Shown: positions 1 through 8,737, numbered from the stretch's first letter. The stretch: DNA of 13,220 nt from Jimgerdemannia flammicorona (GCA_003990745.1 RBNI01004954.1:1-13220), one strand, 5' to 3'. Notes: generated by a model not told the origin, from the sequence alone. Translations and numbers: made by a program.

Positions 1-1365
1 CAGCTCCCCCTCTCCCACCTCAGGAACACCATACTGAACCAGATTATCTACCACCATCGCTGTGTCCACTGCAGCCTGCTCCGACCTCTGTCCCCCACTC
101 TCCGCTGCCTTCCCCCCTTGCTGCCCCTCCTCCGCCCAGATGCTAGCACTCGCTCCGGTGTCCTTCTCCACAGCCCCAGTCCTTTTACCCCCCTCCAAAC
201 TGGCCAACAAATCCTTCTGTATCTGTCTCCCCTTCGCCTTCTCCCAAAGCACCTTATCCATTCGCACCTTCTTGCCCTCGATCACCTCTACCACTGTCCT
301 AGCCTCGTAGGCCATCCAAGCCTTACGTCTCCTCTCCACTGCCCTGGCGAGATCCTCAAGTGCCTCCAGCAGGTCCTCCTCCTCTTCCTCAGACCCTTTC
401 ACCCTCGACACCTTGCACTCCACTGGGCCCCACTTCAATGCCACTGGCCAATCTCTGGCCTTCCCGGTATTCTCCGTCCCAAACAACCTCAGCCAGACGT
501 CGACATCGCCTGTCTGGAGCTCAGTCCCCTCCCACACTCTAAACCCGATGTCGACCACCTCACCATACTCCTTCACCCCATCTATGACCAGTCTCTTCGC
601 CTCCTCCTTCTTCACTGTCGGCAAATCCGCAATTACTAGATGAACTACTCGGGGATCCCAACGCATACACCTCGCCATCGGCACCGAGATCCCTCCAATC
701 ACCACACCCTTCTCCACGGCCTCCAGCAGCAGACCCTCCTCTTCAAACCCCACCTCGACAGCCTCTAGCTTCTTCAAAAACTTGACTGAGGCTGCTCCTT
801 TCACCTCACTTGCCAACATCCCCAGCACCATCTTAGCCGTCACCGCCAAGCCACGGAAGCACAGCGTGACAGCAAATTCTGATCGGGACTTCTTGAGTAA
901 CGGGGCCGCCACAAGGCCTGTCACACCATCAGTCAGGTCCCCAGATCCCACGCCACTCCCCTGTCCCGGTCCCCCATTAACCGTCACATCTGGATTTTTT
1001 TCCAGATTAGCCGTCACACTGCCATCAACCATCACAGCCTCAGCCACTACTCCTCCAGCCTCCCTACGCTGACCCCCCAGGGGGGGGGCCTCCTTGCCAC
1101 TAGAGGAAGCAGCAGCCTTCCCCAGCTCCAGCCAACTGTCCAGTCCCATCGCCTGCTTCCCCATCCTGACCTTGTCTGCAAAGGTCATCCTCCCTCCCCC
1201 CTGTTGCCTTGCACCACCTCTGCCGCCTCCTCCAGCCCCACATCCCCTCATCGACGTGCTCGGCATGCCAAGACCAGCACCCTGACCCCCCCCCATATGT
1301 TGCCAGTCAAAGGCACTGGGTCCCCCCTGCCCAGTACGCTCACCAGAATGCATATTGCTTGCCAT
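1..1365 (-). CDS. Non-LTR retrotransposon ORF1-like nucleic-acid-binding protein (partial, open at left edge)
   Basis: One uninterrupted minus-strand frame of 455 codons starts at ATG 1365-1363 and runs off the window edge, so its C-terminus is missing. Residues 1-60 are Gly-rich with an RGG-like patch (GRGGARQQGGGR), followed by MTFADKVRMG near residue 61. Residues about 162-235 and 238-340 each read as beta-alpha-beta-beta-alpha-beta, i.e. RRM-like. The join MRWDP...VIADLP recalls the layout of LINE ORF1 proteins. Residues about 345-420 are a charged helical stretch (SEEEEEDLLEALEDLARAVE, then Lys/Arg-rich). No CCHC knuckle is visible, but one could lie beyond the edge. The ORF is GC-rich and keeps many CpGs, including C9 and C8/G8 runs, unlike the decayed element to its right. 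The proposed role is RNA binding in a retrotransposon RNP. The ORF and fold pattern are seen; the family is inferred. A host gene is possible but less likely given its junction with an LTR. Confidence 0.62.
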   Translation of the reverse strand, partial: MASNMHSGERTGQGGPSAFDWQHMGGGQGAGLGMPSTSMRGCGAGGGGRGGARQQGGGRMTFADKVRMGKQAMGLDSWLELGKAAASSSGKEAPPLGGQRREAGGVVAEAVMVDGSVTANLEKNPDVTVNGGPGQGSGVGSGDLTDGVTGLVAAPLLKKSRSEFAVTLCFRGLAVTAKMVLGMLASEVKGAASVKFLKKLEAVEVGFEEEGLLLEAVEKGVVIGGISVPMARCMRWDPRVVHLVIADLPTVKKEEAKRLVIDGVKEYGEVVDIGFRVWEGTELQTGDVDVWLRLFGTENTGKARDWPVALKWGPVECKVSRVKGSEEEEEDLLEALEDLARAVERRRKAWMAYEARTVVEVIEGKKVRMDKVLWEKAKGRQIQKDLLASLEGGKRTGAVEKDTGASASIWAEEGQQGGKAAESGGQRSEQAAVDTAMVVDNLVQYGVPEVGEGEL

Positions 1366-1448
1366 CTTGATAGCACCAATACTTGAAGGTGTTGCCTAGA
1401 GTGTTGTCAGATACTTGTATCACCCGAATGTTACAGGTGAAAGGGCCG
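1..1448 (-). mobile_element. Probable non-LTR (LINE-type) insertion in the 5' LTR of element A, 5' end at 1448
   Basis: Sequence homologous to the 3' LTR stops exactly at 1449. The DNA to its left is GC-rich, unrelated to the LTR, and holds the ORF1-like gene reading away from the junction. Bases 1448-1366 would be a short 5' UTR of 83 nt. The 3' end and any reverse-transcriptase ORF2 would lie left of the window, followed by the missing upstream part of the 5' LTR and a target-site duplication beginning at CTTCTGAG. The intact frame and retained CpGs suggest a recent insertion. Confidence 0.5.
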
Positions 1449-1880
1449 CTTCTGAGTACTTTCCCACAATATCCCTTCACACAACTACTCCTAGTATAGT
1501 AATATTATGAATAGCAAATAAACCTATTTAATAACCCATAAACCACTTTTAAGTAAATCCACTCCCTGTTAGGTCTCACTCTTAACCCCATCATGAAATT
1601 TCCTAATTGGGTATTGTCTGCAGCGATACGTCAATTCAACTAAGCTGGTCTTAGTTTCTTGAACTTCCTGAAATACAGAAAATTCTGAATATCCAGAACT
1701 AGTCCAAAAAAGGACTTTGGTTGAGATGTCAACTCGATCTTGAAATCAATAAGCATAGAGGATGTACTCCATATGAAATTGATCTTGACCATAAGAAAAC
1801 AGTCTTCCAGAATATTCAGAACTTCCAGAAAACCCTTCCAGAACTACGTAATAGTTACCCTAAAAAGCAACCCTCTTACA
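1449..1880 (+). repeat. 5' LTR of element A, R-U5 remnant
   Basis: It aligns without a gap to 10078-10509 over 432 bp. By hand I count about 39 differences, every one a transition. It ends in CTTACA at 1875-1880, the complement of the TGTAAG that opens the 3' LTR. The upstream U3 part is absent because the GC-rich insertion joins at 1449. That point lies about 57 bp past the equivalent TATA box, close to the expected transcript start. AATAAA at 1517-1522 matches the one in the 3' LTR. Confidence 0.93.
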
Positions 1881-3517
1881 ACTTAGTAGCAGTGGTTTAC
1901 AATCCAATTCCACTTCAAGATGCTTCCTCACCCTACTACAAACCCTTCTGCGAATTCCTACAAGTTGGTATAAAGCCCAACCTCTGAACTGGAATTTATT
2001 CTGAACTATCTGATAATCTGGAGAGAATTAAACCTGACATATAAGGACAATTTGACCTCTACACCTGCAACAAGTGGGACAAACTTCATTCAAAGAAAGA
2101 AGTACTCTGATTAAATCAGCAAATAGGTGAACACCTATTCACCAAACTCCTTGCCCTACACCCAGTAAGTCAAGATGAAGAAGGTCTTATAGAAGCCTTC
2201 TTTACTCTTCTCAATAAGAGTTTTGTCAGCTCCACAAACCCAAGTGACCTAGGACAACTAGCAGCAGTCTTTCTAGCCTTAGTTCCTCATGAAGCCTAAG
2301 CCTCTGTAGCCAAGTGGCTCAACTCTACTGACTTTCACCAAACCAGGACCAAGACTGCGTTATACTACCAATTCCAGAACAGCAAGGCCTGCTATATTCT
2401 TAAGGAAGAAGCGAGAGAAACCCTTCATCAACTACCTGATCCCGAACCTGAAGCAGGCCCTGCTATAGTCCTACCTGAATCTGAAACCAATACCAAACCA
2501 GAACTTGACTTTGATTTAAGTCCATCTGAAATCAGATATATAACTGATTCTGTCTACTTTGATGCTGAGCAAACCCAATTACATAGGGACCAAACCGAAG
2601 AAGAGGAGGAGTATCTCAGTGAATTTGATCCTGGATACACTACTGAAGGGAACACATCTCCATCAGGACAAAACATATCTATAAAGCAACAGACAGCTAT
2701 CTATCAAGCCCTTACTCCAGACCCACAACTATTACTTCAGTAACTTATACAGATCCAAAGAACCCCATCACACTCTGCACCAGTATCTCAAGTAGTATCA
2801 GTAACACCACTACTAGCAGTCTAACTGCCTCCAGTAAACAACATAGCAAACCAACAGATTCTAGACCTTACAGCCCAAGTAGCCATAATGGTAGCAACCA
2901 TTACTGCCTTAGCCAAACAGACCCAACCTACAAAAAATCTGAGTCTACCTATCTTCAATAATACTGTACAAGAAGTCCAAAGCTTCATTAGTGTAGTTGA
3001 CACCAACTTCGAAGCCAATCAATAGACCAATGAATAAGTCACTGACCATGTTCTGACAAACAATCAAGACCACACTTTGGAACAACTCTTTGCTACCACT
3101 ACAGCCTATGTCTGCTGAGTTGTTATATTCTTCCGAGGACCTGCTGAAGAATGGTAGTGAACCCTTCCTGAAAAACCCCTCACATGGGATACCCAACCTG
3201 CAGTAGTTGCTCAGAATGCAGCAAATAATGCCCCAGAATATAGAGCCCATCCTGCAGCCCCTGGACTTAAACAACTCATAATTGCTCAATATTGCAGTGA
3301 AACCATGATCACTGAATCCTGAGTAAAACTCCACAACCTCAAATTCAATGTACATAGTAAGGAGGAATTTGAAATCTTCTGTACAAAACTTGAGTCACTC
3401 CTGAACACTGTTGGCCTAGGATATATTGCCAATGATGAAGCACGAAATGATACAAGAGCAGATCATTTATTTGATGCCCTGCCTGAATGGCTTACTAGGA
3501 AAATCTGAGAACAAGGA
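1721..3517 (+). pseudogene. gag: Gag N-terminal and capsid region of element A
   Basis: A single frame reads from inside U5 across the LTR end into the internal region. It is broken only by stops, e.g. TGA 1985, TAA 2042, TAA 2297, TAA 2741, TAG 3023, TAA 3032, TAG 3152 and TGA 3155. The capsid part begins about 2930. It contains FFRGPAEEW followed by two stops where such Gags usually have Trp-Arg, then Leu-Lys...FN and ADHLFDALPEWLTRKI. About 600 codons precede the knuckle, with an acidic segment near 2590-2640 (EEEEEYLSEFDPG). The true start is uncertain. The frame is open from 1703, and an ATG at 1726 (MSTRS, common at fungal gypsy Gag starts) lies in another frame. Gag would form the virus-like particle shell. 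The region is not functional as it stands. Confidence 0.75.
1884..1895 (+). promoter_or_regulatory. Possible decayed primer-binding site
   Basis: The site lies 3 nt inside the LTR end. TAGTAGCAGTGG resembles the start of an initiator-Met-tRNA-type primer site (TGGTAGC...) with a G-to-A change at position 2. The match is weak beyond seven bases. If real, it lies inside the Gag reading frame. Confidence 0.25.
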
Positions 3518-3564
3518 CACCAAAAAAAAACAAAAAAAAAAAAAAAAAAAAAAAAGAACAAGGA
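3509..3564 (+). mobile_element. Poly(A) micro-insertion flanked by 9 bp target duplication inside gag
   Basis: GAACAAGGA at 3509-3517 recurs at 3556-3564. Between them lies CACC-A9-C-A24 (3518-3555). Without the 47 bp from one repeat start to the next, the Gag capsid frame (starting at 2 mod 3) joins the knuckle/pol frame (starting at 1 mod 3) with no residue lost. That is the signature of target-primed insertion of a transcript truncated to its poly(A) tail. Confidence 0.8.
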
Positions 3565-3981
3565 TGCCTAGTTGGTTGTGACCACCAACAATGGTGCCTG
3601 ACAAGAATCAAGACTATGGTCAAGCGGATCCTAACAGCTAGACCCATTCTGCCCCGAAGACAATTCAACAACAAGGAAAAGACTTGGACCAAGAAAGAAG
3701 AACCCAAGCATGAAGCATCTCAAGCTCCCTCAACATCCATTTTGTGAACACCCAGAAATCATGAACCCACCTAGCTGAGTACCTTCAAGAAACTCACTGA
3801 AGGCAAAAGGAATGAACTTAGAAGAAGCAGAGCATGCTTCTATTGTCAAAAGACAGGACATATGGCCAGTGCCTGCCCTAACCAAAAACCCCGAACAGCA
3901 ACATGAGCAACTGTTACCACTCTGCACCACCTCAACAATCTGACCACCAGAACACTAGACTTTGTCAAGTTAAGACAAACT
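3556..3981 (+). pseudogene. gag: Gag nucleocapsid segment with CCHC zinc knuckle
   Basis: It continues Gag after the poly(A) insertion, in the frame shared with all of pol. A basic stretch (ARPILPRRQFNNKEKTW) precedes a canonical CX2CX4HX4C knuckle, CFYCQKTGHMASAC, at 3835-3876, which would bind the genomic RNA. Stops lie at 3745 (TGA), 3772 (TAG) and 3904 (TGA). The frame runs on into the dUTPase domain with no termination signal other than these decay-type stops, so Gag and Pol were probably one polyprotein. Confidence 0.85.
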
Positions 3982-4401
3982 GTGAAGGCCCCAACCAAAG
4001 GAAGTCAAAAAGCAGCTAGATATGATCTATATGCAGCCAAAGAAGCTACAGTCTCTAACCAAGAAGTCAAGCAAGTCTACACAGGAATCGGTATCCAAAT
4101 TCCTGAAGGACATGTTGGAAGAATATACTGTCACAGCAGCCTAGCATTGAAAGGACTCTCAGTAGAAGGAGGAGTCATTGATGAAGATTATACAGGTGAA
4201 ATTATTGTCCTCATCTGAAACCACAGTTGGACACCCTTCAAGATCCCTATAGGCTTCTGCATTGCCCAGATCCTATTCGAAAAAATCGAGTCAAACCTGA
4301 CAGTCAAGGAAGTCCCTGAACTACTGCCTACCATCCGAGGATCCAAAGGATTTGGTTCATCAAACAAGGCCCCAGCCCAATCTATCATGAACAAAGAAGA
4401 A
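3982..4401 (+). pseudogene. dUTPase domain of the element A polyprotein
   Basis: All five motifs of trimeric dUTPases are recognisable in order: ARYDLYAAKE (motif 1), GRIYCHSSLALKG (motif 2), GGVIDEDYTGEI (motif 3), GFCIAQILFEKI (motif 4) and RGSKGFGSSN (motif 5, from 4336). The enzyme hydrolyses dUTP to dUMP and pyrophosphate, which would limit uracil in the reverse-transcribed cDNA. Several key residues look mutated: motif 2 has His where Arg is usual, and motif 4 has FC where DR is usual. One stop (TGA 4216) sits before the NHS of the motif 3-4 linker, at a likely former Arg codon. A dUTPase between the zinc knuckle and protease is rare in Ty3/gypsy elements. Such elements have been reported from the basidiomycete Phanerochaete chrysosporium, as far as I recall. 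Confidence 0.9.
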
Positions 4402-4404
4402 TAA

Positions 4405-4965
4405 TTCTATAAGAAAATCAAAGATGGATATGTACCAAGTGGCCGATGCCCTCATGGCATTGGAATGTACTCTTTCCACATGATTGATTATTGCTTCTCT
4501 TGTGTCAACAAACTGGCTCAAAGAAGAACCAACAGAAGGAAAGCTCCTATAACCGAAATCACCATCATTAGATCAGACAAACTGCTTACACTTAAAGCTT
4601 TTGTCAACTGAGCACCTGTCAAGATCATGATAGACAGTGGTGCCTCAGACAACTTCATCAATGAAGAAACAGCCAACAGACTCAAGGTCTTTACCTCTCC
4701 GGTACAATAAACTCAAGCAGTTGCTACAGCTGATAGAACCTCACATGTCATTAGCAAGGAAGTCTGCAATCTACCCTTCCAAATCAGTGACTATCGAGTA
4801 CATGTTACCTTCCAGATTGTACCACTCCCTGACAATGAAATCATCCTTGGAACTCTATGGTTGAAACAAGAGAACCCCATGATCGATTGGGTAAACCATT
4901 CTCTGACCATTAAGAAAGGATGCCACAACTTCAAACTGCAAGGCAAAAAGGACCCACTCAACTCT
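4405..4965 (+). pseudogene. Retropepsin-type aspartic protease
   Basis: The active-site motif MIDSGASDNFI lies at 4627-4659 (Asp codon 4633). The downstream flap and C-terminal part end in EIILGTLWLKQENPMIDW, the usual ILG..WL...NP..DW signature of gypsy proteases. It would cleave the polyprotein. A linker of about 70 residues between dUTPase and protease contains a Cys/His-bearing stretch (SGRCPHG...YCFSC, 4438-4509) of unknown role. Stops at 4402 (TAA), 4609 (TGA) and 4708 (TAA) disrupt it. Confidence 0.87.
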
Positions 4966-5179
4966 AGTGATCCTGGACCAATGATCACCCACATCAATAA
5001 GCTACAACTTAAGAAATTAGTCAAGAAATGCCCTCTCTTTACCATCTCCATCCGTCCATCCAAAGAAAAACCTGAGAACTCTGAAGAAGACTTTTCCAAA
5101 GTTGACAGCCATGTCAGACTACTACTCCAGAAATTCTGAGACATATTCCCAAAGAAACTCCTGAAAGGCCTACCTCCTA

Positions 5180-5990
5180 AACAAGCAGTAGACCATGCCA
5201 ACAAGACTATTCCAGATGCCAAGCCAGCCTTCAAGTCAATCTACCATATGTCTCTGAGAGAAATCAATGCACTCAAGAAAGAAATTGATGAACTCCTGGA
5301 ACAAGGATTCATCAGACCCAGTGTATCACCTTATGGTATACCAGTCCTCTTTGTTGTAAAGAAAGGAGGAGATCTGTAAATGTGCATTGATTACCATGAC
5401 CTCAATGAACAGACTATCAAGAACTGTTGCCCACTACCTAGAATCGATGAAATATTTGATAGGCTTACCAACCTACAATTCATGAGCTCTTTTGACCTGC
5501 GAAATGGTTACTGGCAAATTGCTATGAAAGAAGAAGACATCTACAAGACAGCCTTCCAAACCCGCTATGGACATTTCAAATTCCTGGTTATGCCCTTTGG
5601 CTTAACTAATGCTTCTGTAACCTTCCAGACACTGATGAATACCATTCTGTATCTATACCTGGACAAATTCATTATTGTCTATATTGATGACATCCTAGTC
5701 TTCAGCAAAACCCTGGAGGAACATCTCGAATACCTTAAACTAGTACTACTGAAACTCTGAGAAAACCGACTCTTTGCAAAACTCAGCAAGTGTGAATTTC
5801 TCCTGAAAGAAATTCAGTTCCTTGGATACATTATCATACCAAATGGAATCAAAGTAGACCCCAGCAAAATCTCTACAATTAAAGATTGGCCCAGACCCAA
5901 GAAGCTGAAAGACCTCCAGTCATTCCTGAGATTAGCAAACTATTACAGATGATTTATTGCCAACTTTGTCAAAATTGCCACTGCCCTTAC
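5180..5990 (+). pseudogene. pol: Reverse transcriptase domain
   Basis: Gypsy RT landmarks appear in order: MSLREINALKKEIDELLEQG with FIRPSVSPYG (fingers), the FVVKKGG and CIDYHDLN block, SSFDLRNGYWQI with the first catalytic Asp at 5494, FLVMPFGLTNA, and the YIDD box at 5680-5691. The thumb/connection follows (FLGYII, DWPRPKKLKDLQSFL, LANYYR). Catalytic Asp residues are retained. Stops lie at 5137 (TGA, just upstream), 5377 (TAA), 5758 and 5950 (TGA). The last two are at positions where the family has Arg (KLRENRL, YRRFI), which points to CGA to TGA changes. Confidence 0.95.
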
Positions 5991-6060
5991 CCAAATGACC
6001 AAGTACAGTAAGAAAGAAGAACAACCCTGGACCATGAAACAAGAGAAAGACTTCAACAAT

Positions 6061-6540
6061 CTTGCAAATTGGGGACCTGAACAAGATACTGCCTTCCAAG
6101 CACTGAAGGATGCTTTGATAACCACTCCAGTACTTCAAGTGGCAAATCCTGCCCTATTATATAAAGTTACCACTGATGCCTCTGACCTAGCTCTTGGAGC
6201 AGTACTGATGCAAGAAGAACACCCTGTGGCCTATCGCTCCCACAAGTTCAATGATGCCGAAATCAACTATGCAACTCACAAGAAGGAAATGTTAGCCATC
6301 ATAGACACTCTGATCAAATGGCAATCATACCTAGAAGGAGTATACTTCACTGTATTGACTGACCATAAGTTATTAGTCAACATCAAAACCCAGGCTACTC
6401 TTTCTTGAAAACAAGCCAGATGGATGAAAGTCCTCACCAACTTTGACTATGAAATCCAGTACTACTCTGATAAGGAAAACATTGTTGCCAATGAAATTTC
6501 CAGACCACCCATTGAAGAAGTTATCCAAACTCTCACTGTG
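6061..6540 (+). pseudogene. pol: RNase H domain
   Basis: The fold follows RT directly. TTDASDLALGAVLMQ supplies the first Asp (6175), KKEMLAII the Glu (6286), and LTDHK the second Asp (6361). At the C-terminal site, where relatives read VADALSR-like, this copy reads VANEISR. The expected Asp codon at 6490 is AAT, consistent with a G-to-A change in a CpG of GCC-GAT. One stop occurs at 6406 (TGA) before KQARW, where Arg is usual. It would degrade the RNA strand of the RNA/DNA hybrid. Confidence 0.92.
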
Positions 6541-6699
6541 GTTACAAACTCCATCATGGAACAAATTATTGCAGCATGCACTGATGATAAGGAAGCTCAA
6601 GTACTCCAAGAAATCATAAATAGTGATGATGCTGACAAGCATACCCAGTACAACCAATACCAACTTAGGGATAATGCTATCTACTACAAGGACAGATTG

Positions 6700-7760
6700 T
6701 ATGTTCCAAACAACCAAGACCTCTGAAAGACTATCCTATTCGAATGTCATGATGCCCCTATAGCTGGACACTTAGGATTTGATAAATGCTATGAAGTTAT
6801 CTTCTGAAACTTCTATTGACCCTGCATAGCAGATCAGCTCAAAACCTACATCACTTCCTGTGATGTCTGCCAACAGAACAAGTCCTCAATACTAGCAAAA
6901 CCTGGTCTACTCCACTCTATCCCAGTACTATCTACTAATTGAGAACAAGTCTCTATAGACTTCATTGTACAACTACCCCAAACCAAGAATGGGAAAGATG
7001 CAATTGTTGTCTTTGTGGACTATCTCAGCAAACAAGCTCACTTTGTACCAACCACCACCACTGCAACAGTACCAGACATAGCCACACTCTTGTTTGACAA
7101 TATCTTCCACTATCATGGTCTTCCTAAGATCATTGTTAGTGACTGAGACCCAAAATTCACTAGCTATTTTTGGAAAGCCCTCCATGTGCACCTTGGAATG
7201 AAACTTGCACTATCTATAGCCTTTCACCCTAAAACTGATGGCCAAACTGAAAGAATGAACTGAACTCTGGAACAAATACTAAGAAACTATATTTTCTACA
7301 GACAAGATGATTGGCATGAACACCTCACTGCAGTTGAGTTTGCCTATAACAACAGCAAGCAAGCCTCCCTTGGAATGATCCCATTCTTTGCCAACACTAG
7401 ACAAAACCCAAACACTCCTCTGACACTCATCCGAACTACTGAAGAACCCTCTACAGTCGAAGCTGTTGAAGAATTCTTACTCTGAATACATAATCTAAGC
7501 CAGATTGCAATTGAGAATTTATCGCGAGCTCAAGAACAACAGTCACAGTATATTAACCAACATCACCGAGAAGAAACCTTTGATATTGGAGAAAAAGTTC
7601 TATTAGACATCCAAGGATACCGAGTTGACAACCTCAAGCACAGACCATCTACAAAGCTGAACAGCAAGTTCATTGGACCATTTGAAGTCATTTCACAAGT
7701 CTCTCTGACCTCCTATAAATTGGTGCTACCAGATACTATTAAGATTCACCCAGTCTTCAA
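6700..7760 (+). pseudogene. pol: Integrase (HHCC zinc domain, DDE core, GPF/Y-like module)
   Basis: The zinc domain has His codons at 6748 and 6769 and a CX3C-spaced pair as CDVC (6859-6870). The catalytic triad is Asp 6958 (SIDFI), Asp 7141 (VSD) and Glu 7249 (TDGQTER). Sixty residues separate the two Asp and 35 separate the second Asp from Glu, the canonical D-35-E spacing. GPF at 7675-7683 and the following YKLVLPDTIKIHPVFNVQHL mark the GPF/Y module. Stops at 6724, 6805, 6817, 6940, 7144, 7261 and 7483 are all TGA. Family comparison suggests Arg at most (SDRDPKF, ERMNRTLEQ) and Trp at 6817 and 6940. It would insert the cDNA into the genome. Confidence 0.94.
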
Positions 7761-7839
7761 TGTCCAACATCTCAAGCAATATAATGACAATGATGATGAA
7801 CTATTCCCAAACCAAACTACAAAACCACCTGCACCTGTC

Positions 7840-8022
7840 ATTATTAATGATCAGGAAGAATACAAAGTTGAACAAATCCTCAACAGATGTGGCCACAAGA
7901 ACCACTCTGAGTATCTCATTAAATAGAAAGGTTATCTGATCCATAATGTAACATAGGAACCCAAGACCAATCTCCAGAATGCTACTAACTTAGTTCAGAA
8001 ATATGATTCCTTGAACAACTAA
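7840..8022 (+). pseudogene. Chromodomain at the integrase C-terminus
   Basis: EYKVEQIL (from 7858), EYLIK-stop-KGYL, then T-stop-EPKTNLQNATNLVQKYD follow the chromodomain pattern Y.VE.IL...EYLVKWKGY...TWEP..NL. Both diagnostic Trp codons, one of them in the cage that reads methyl-lysine, have become TAG (7924 and 7954). In chromoviruses this module directs integration to H3K9-methylated chromatin. The domain is certain by pattern and non-functional here. Confidence 0.9.
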
Positions 8023-8434
8023 AATCTGAACACTCCTGCATCTATCAGTTCATACTATATATCATACCCTCCTGAACACTATAATTATCACGAACAAAAA
8101 TCAAGAACTCAGCAAGTCAAGAATACCAATCCTCTAGAAAAATAGCAAAACTAAAAGCCAGCCTATTCTCCCTGTACCACTGGTGGGAAACAAGGCATAG
8201 ACATTTAAGAAGATTCCTTAGAGAAAATTCTCCAACAGTGAATGATATCAGAATCACTTCTGGTGTATAGCATTGAACATATGACCCTTTAACGTATGAA
8301 TCCAACACATTAGGCAACTATACTACGAGCATACCACTTTCTGAAAAAATGGACTTTACCAGACTTTTGACCTTCCAAATGGTGTAACAACACTAGAACA
8401 AAATTAGAAGGCCCCAATGAGGACATCGAAAGCT
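8023..8434 (+). pseudogene. C-terminal tail of the polyprotein up to the polypurine tract
   Basis: The pol frame continues past TAA 8020 with coding-like composition and stops mostly explicable as CAA/CAG or TGG decay (TAA, TAG and TGA at intervals of 10-40 codons). It ends in EGPNEDIES, whose following TAA touches the polypurine tract. An acidic GxxEDxxS-like end right before the tract is usual for fungal chromovirus Pol. I see no further domain. The alternative is that the protein truly ended at 8022 and this is untranslated spacer. Confidence 0.45.
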
Positions 8435-8447
8435 AAAAAGGGGAGAG
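8435..8447 (+). promoter_or_regulatory. Polypurine tract of element A
   Basis: AAAAAGGGGAGAG is an unbroken purine run one base before TGTAAG, the start of the 3' LTR. It would prime plus-strand DNA synthesis. Its position fixes the LTR start at 8449. Confidence 0.88.
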
Positions 8448-8466
8448 TTGTAAGCGCACAACCTCC

Positions 8467-8625
8467 AAGCCACAGAAATCACATGTCACCCTCTTAACAA
8501 GCCACTGAAATCACACGCGACCTCTGAACAAATCTGGAAATCACCTGTGTGATCACGAAGCTGAGTCAAACAGAAGTCACAGTACACAAAGCTGAGTTAA
8601 TACAAAGTCACAGAACACAAGATTC
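8467..8625 (+). repeat. Degenerate ~31 bp tandem repeats in U3
   Basis: A GAAATCAC/GAAGTCAC core recurs about five times at spacings of 30-36 bp (8475, 8507, 8537, about 8573 and about 8604). The clearest pairs are AAGCCAC-GAAATCACA (8467 and 8499) and AAGCTGAGT-AGTCACAG-ACACA (8558 and 8589). Such arrays near the U3 start often act as enhancers; that role is inferred. Confidence 0.6.
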
Positions 8626-8657
8626 ACACAAACAGAATCTTATCAATCAAGAACAAA

Positions 8658-8667
8658 TATATATATA
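8658..8667 (+). promoter_or_regulatory. TATA-like box upstream of the LTR-internal ORF
   Basis: TATATATATA lies about 70 bp before ATG 8738. It could drive a separate transcript of the LTR-encoded gene. A simple AT run is also possible. Confidence 0.35.
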
Positions 8668-8737
8668 CTAAGCCCTGAGATGCGTCGAAACAGAGAACCA
8701 AAACAAATAATAACCACAACTTCCAAACATACAAACA

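Noticed and set aside
988..1007. 7 bp inverted repeat around T6 (ATCTGGA...TCCAGAT) as a regulatory hairpin or terminator
   Set aside because: It lies inside the intact minus-strand ORF and is short; chance is a sufficient explanation.
62..1386. Several Pro/Ser-rich plus-strand ORFs of 60-173 codons
   Set aside because: They are the antisense of the long uninterrupted minus-strand ORF. Their Pro/Ser/Leu bias is what the complement of its Gly/Glu/Val-rich codons gives.
2821..3930. Minus-strand ORFs of 65-136 codons opposite gag, some with Phe-rich runs
   Set aside because: The plus strand carries the capsid and zinc knuckle here. The poly-Phe run is simply the complement of the inserted poly(A).
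4188..5234. Minus-strand ORFs opposite dUTPase and protease
   Set aside because: They are shadows; the plus-strand motifs in order are decisive.
3745..7485. TGA as a sense codon (variant genetic code)
   Set aside because: At well-conserved sites the expected residue is mostly Arg, not Trp. TAA and TAG also interrupt the frame, and all LTR differences are transitions, so decay explains it.
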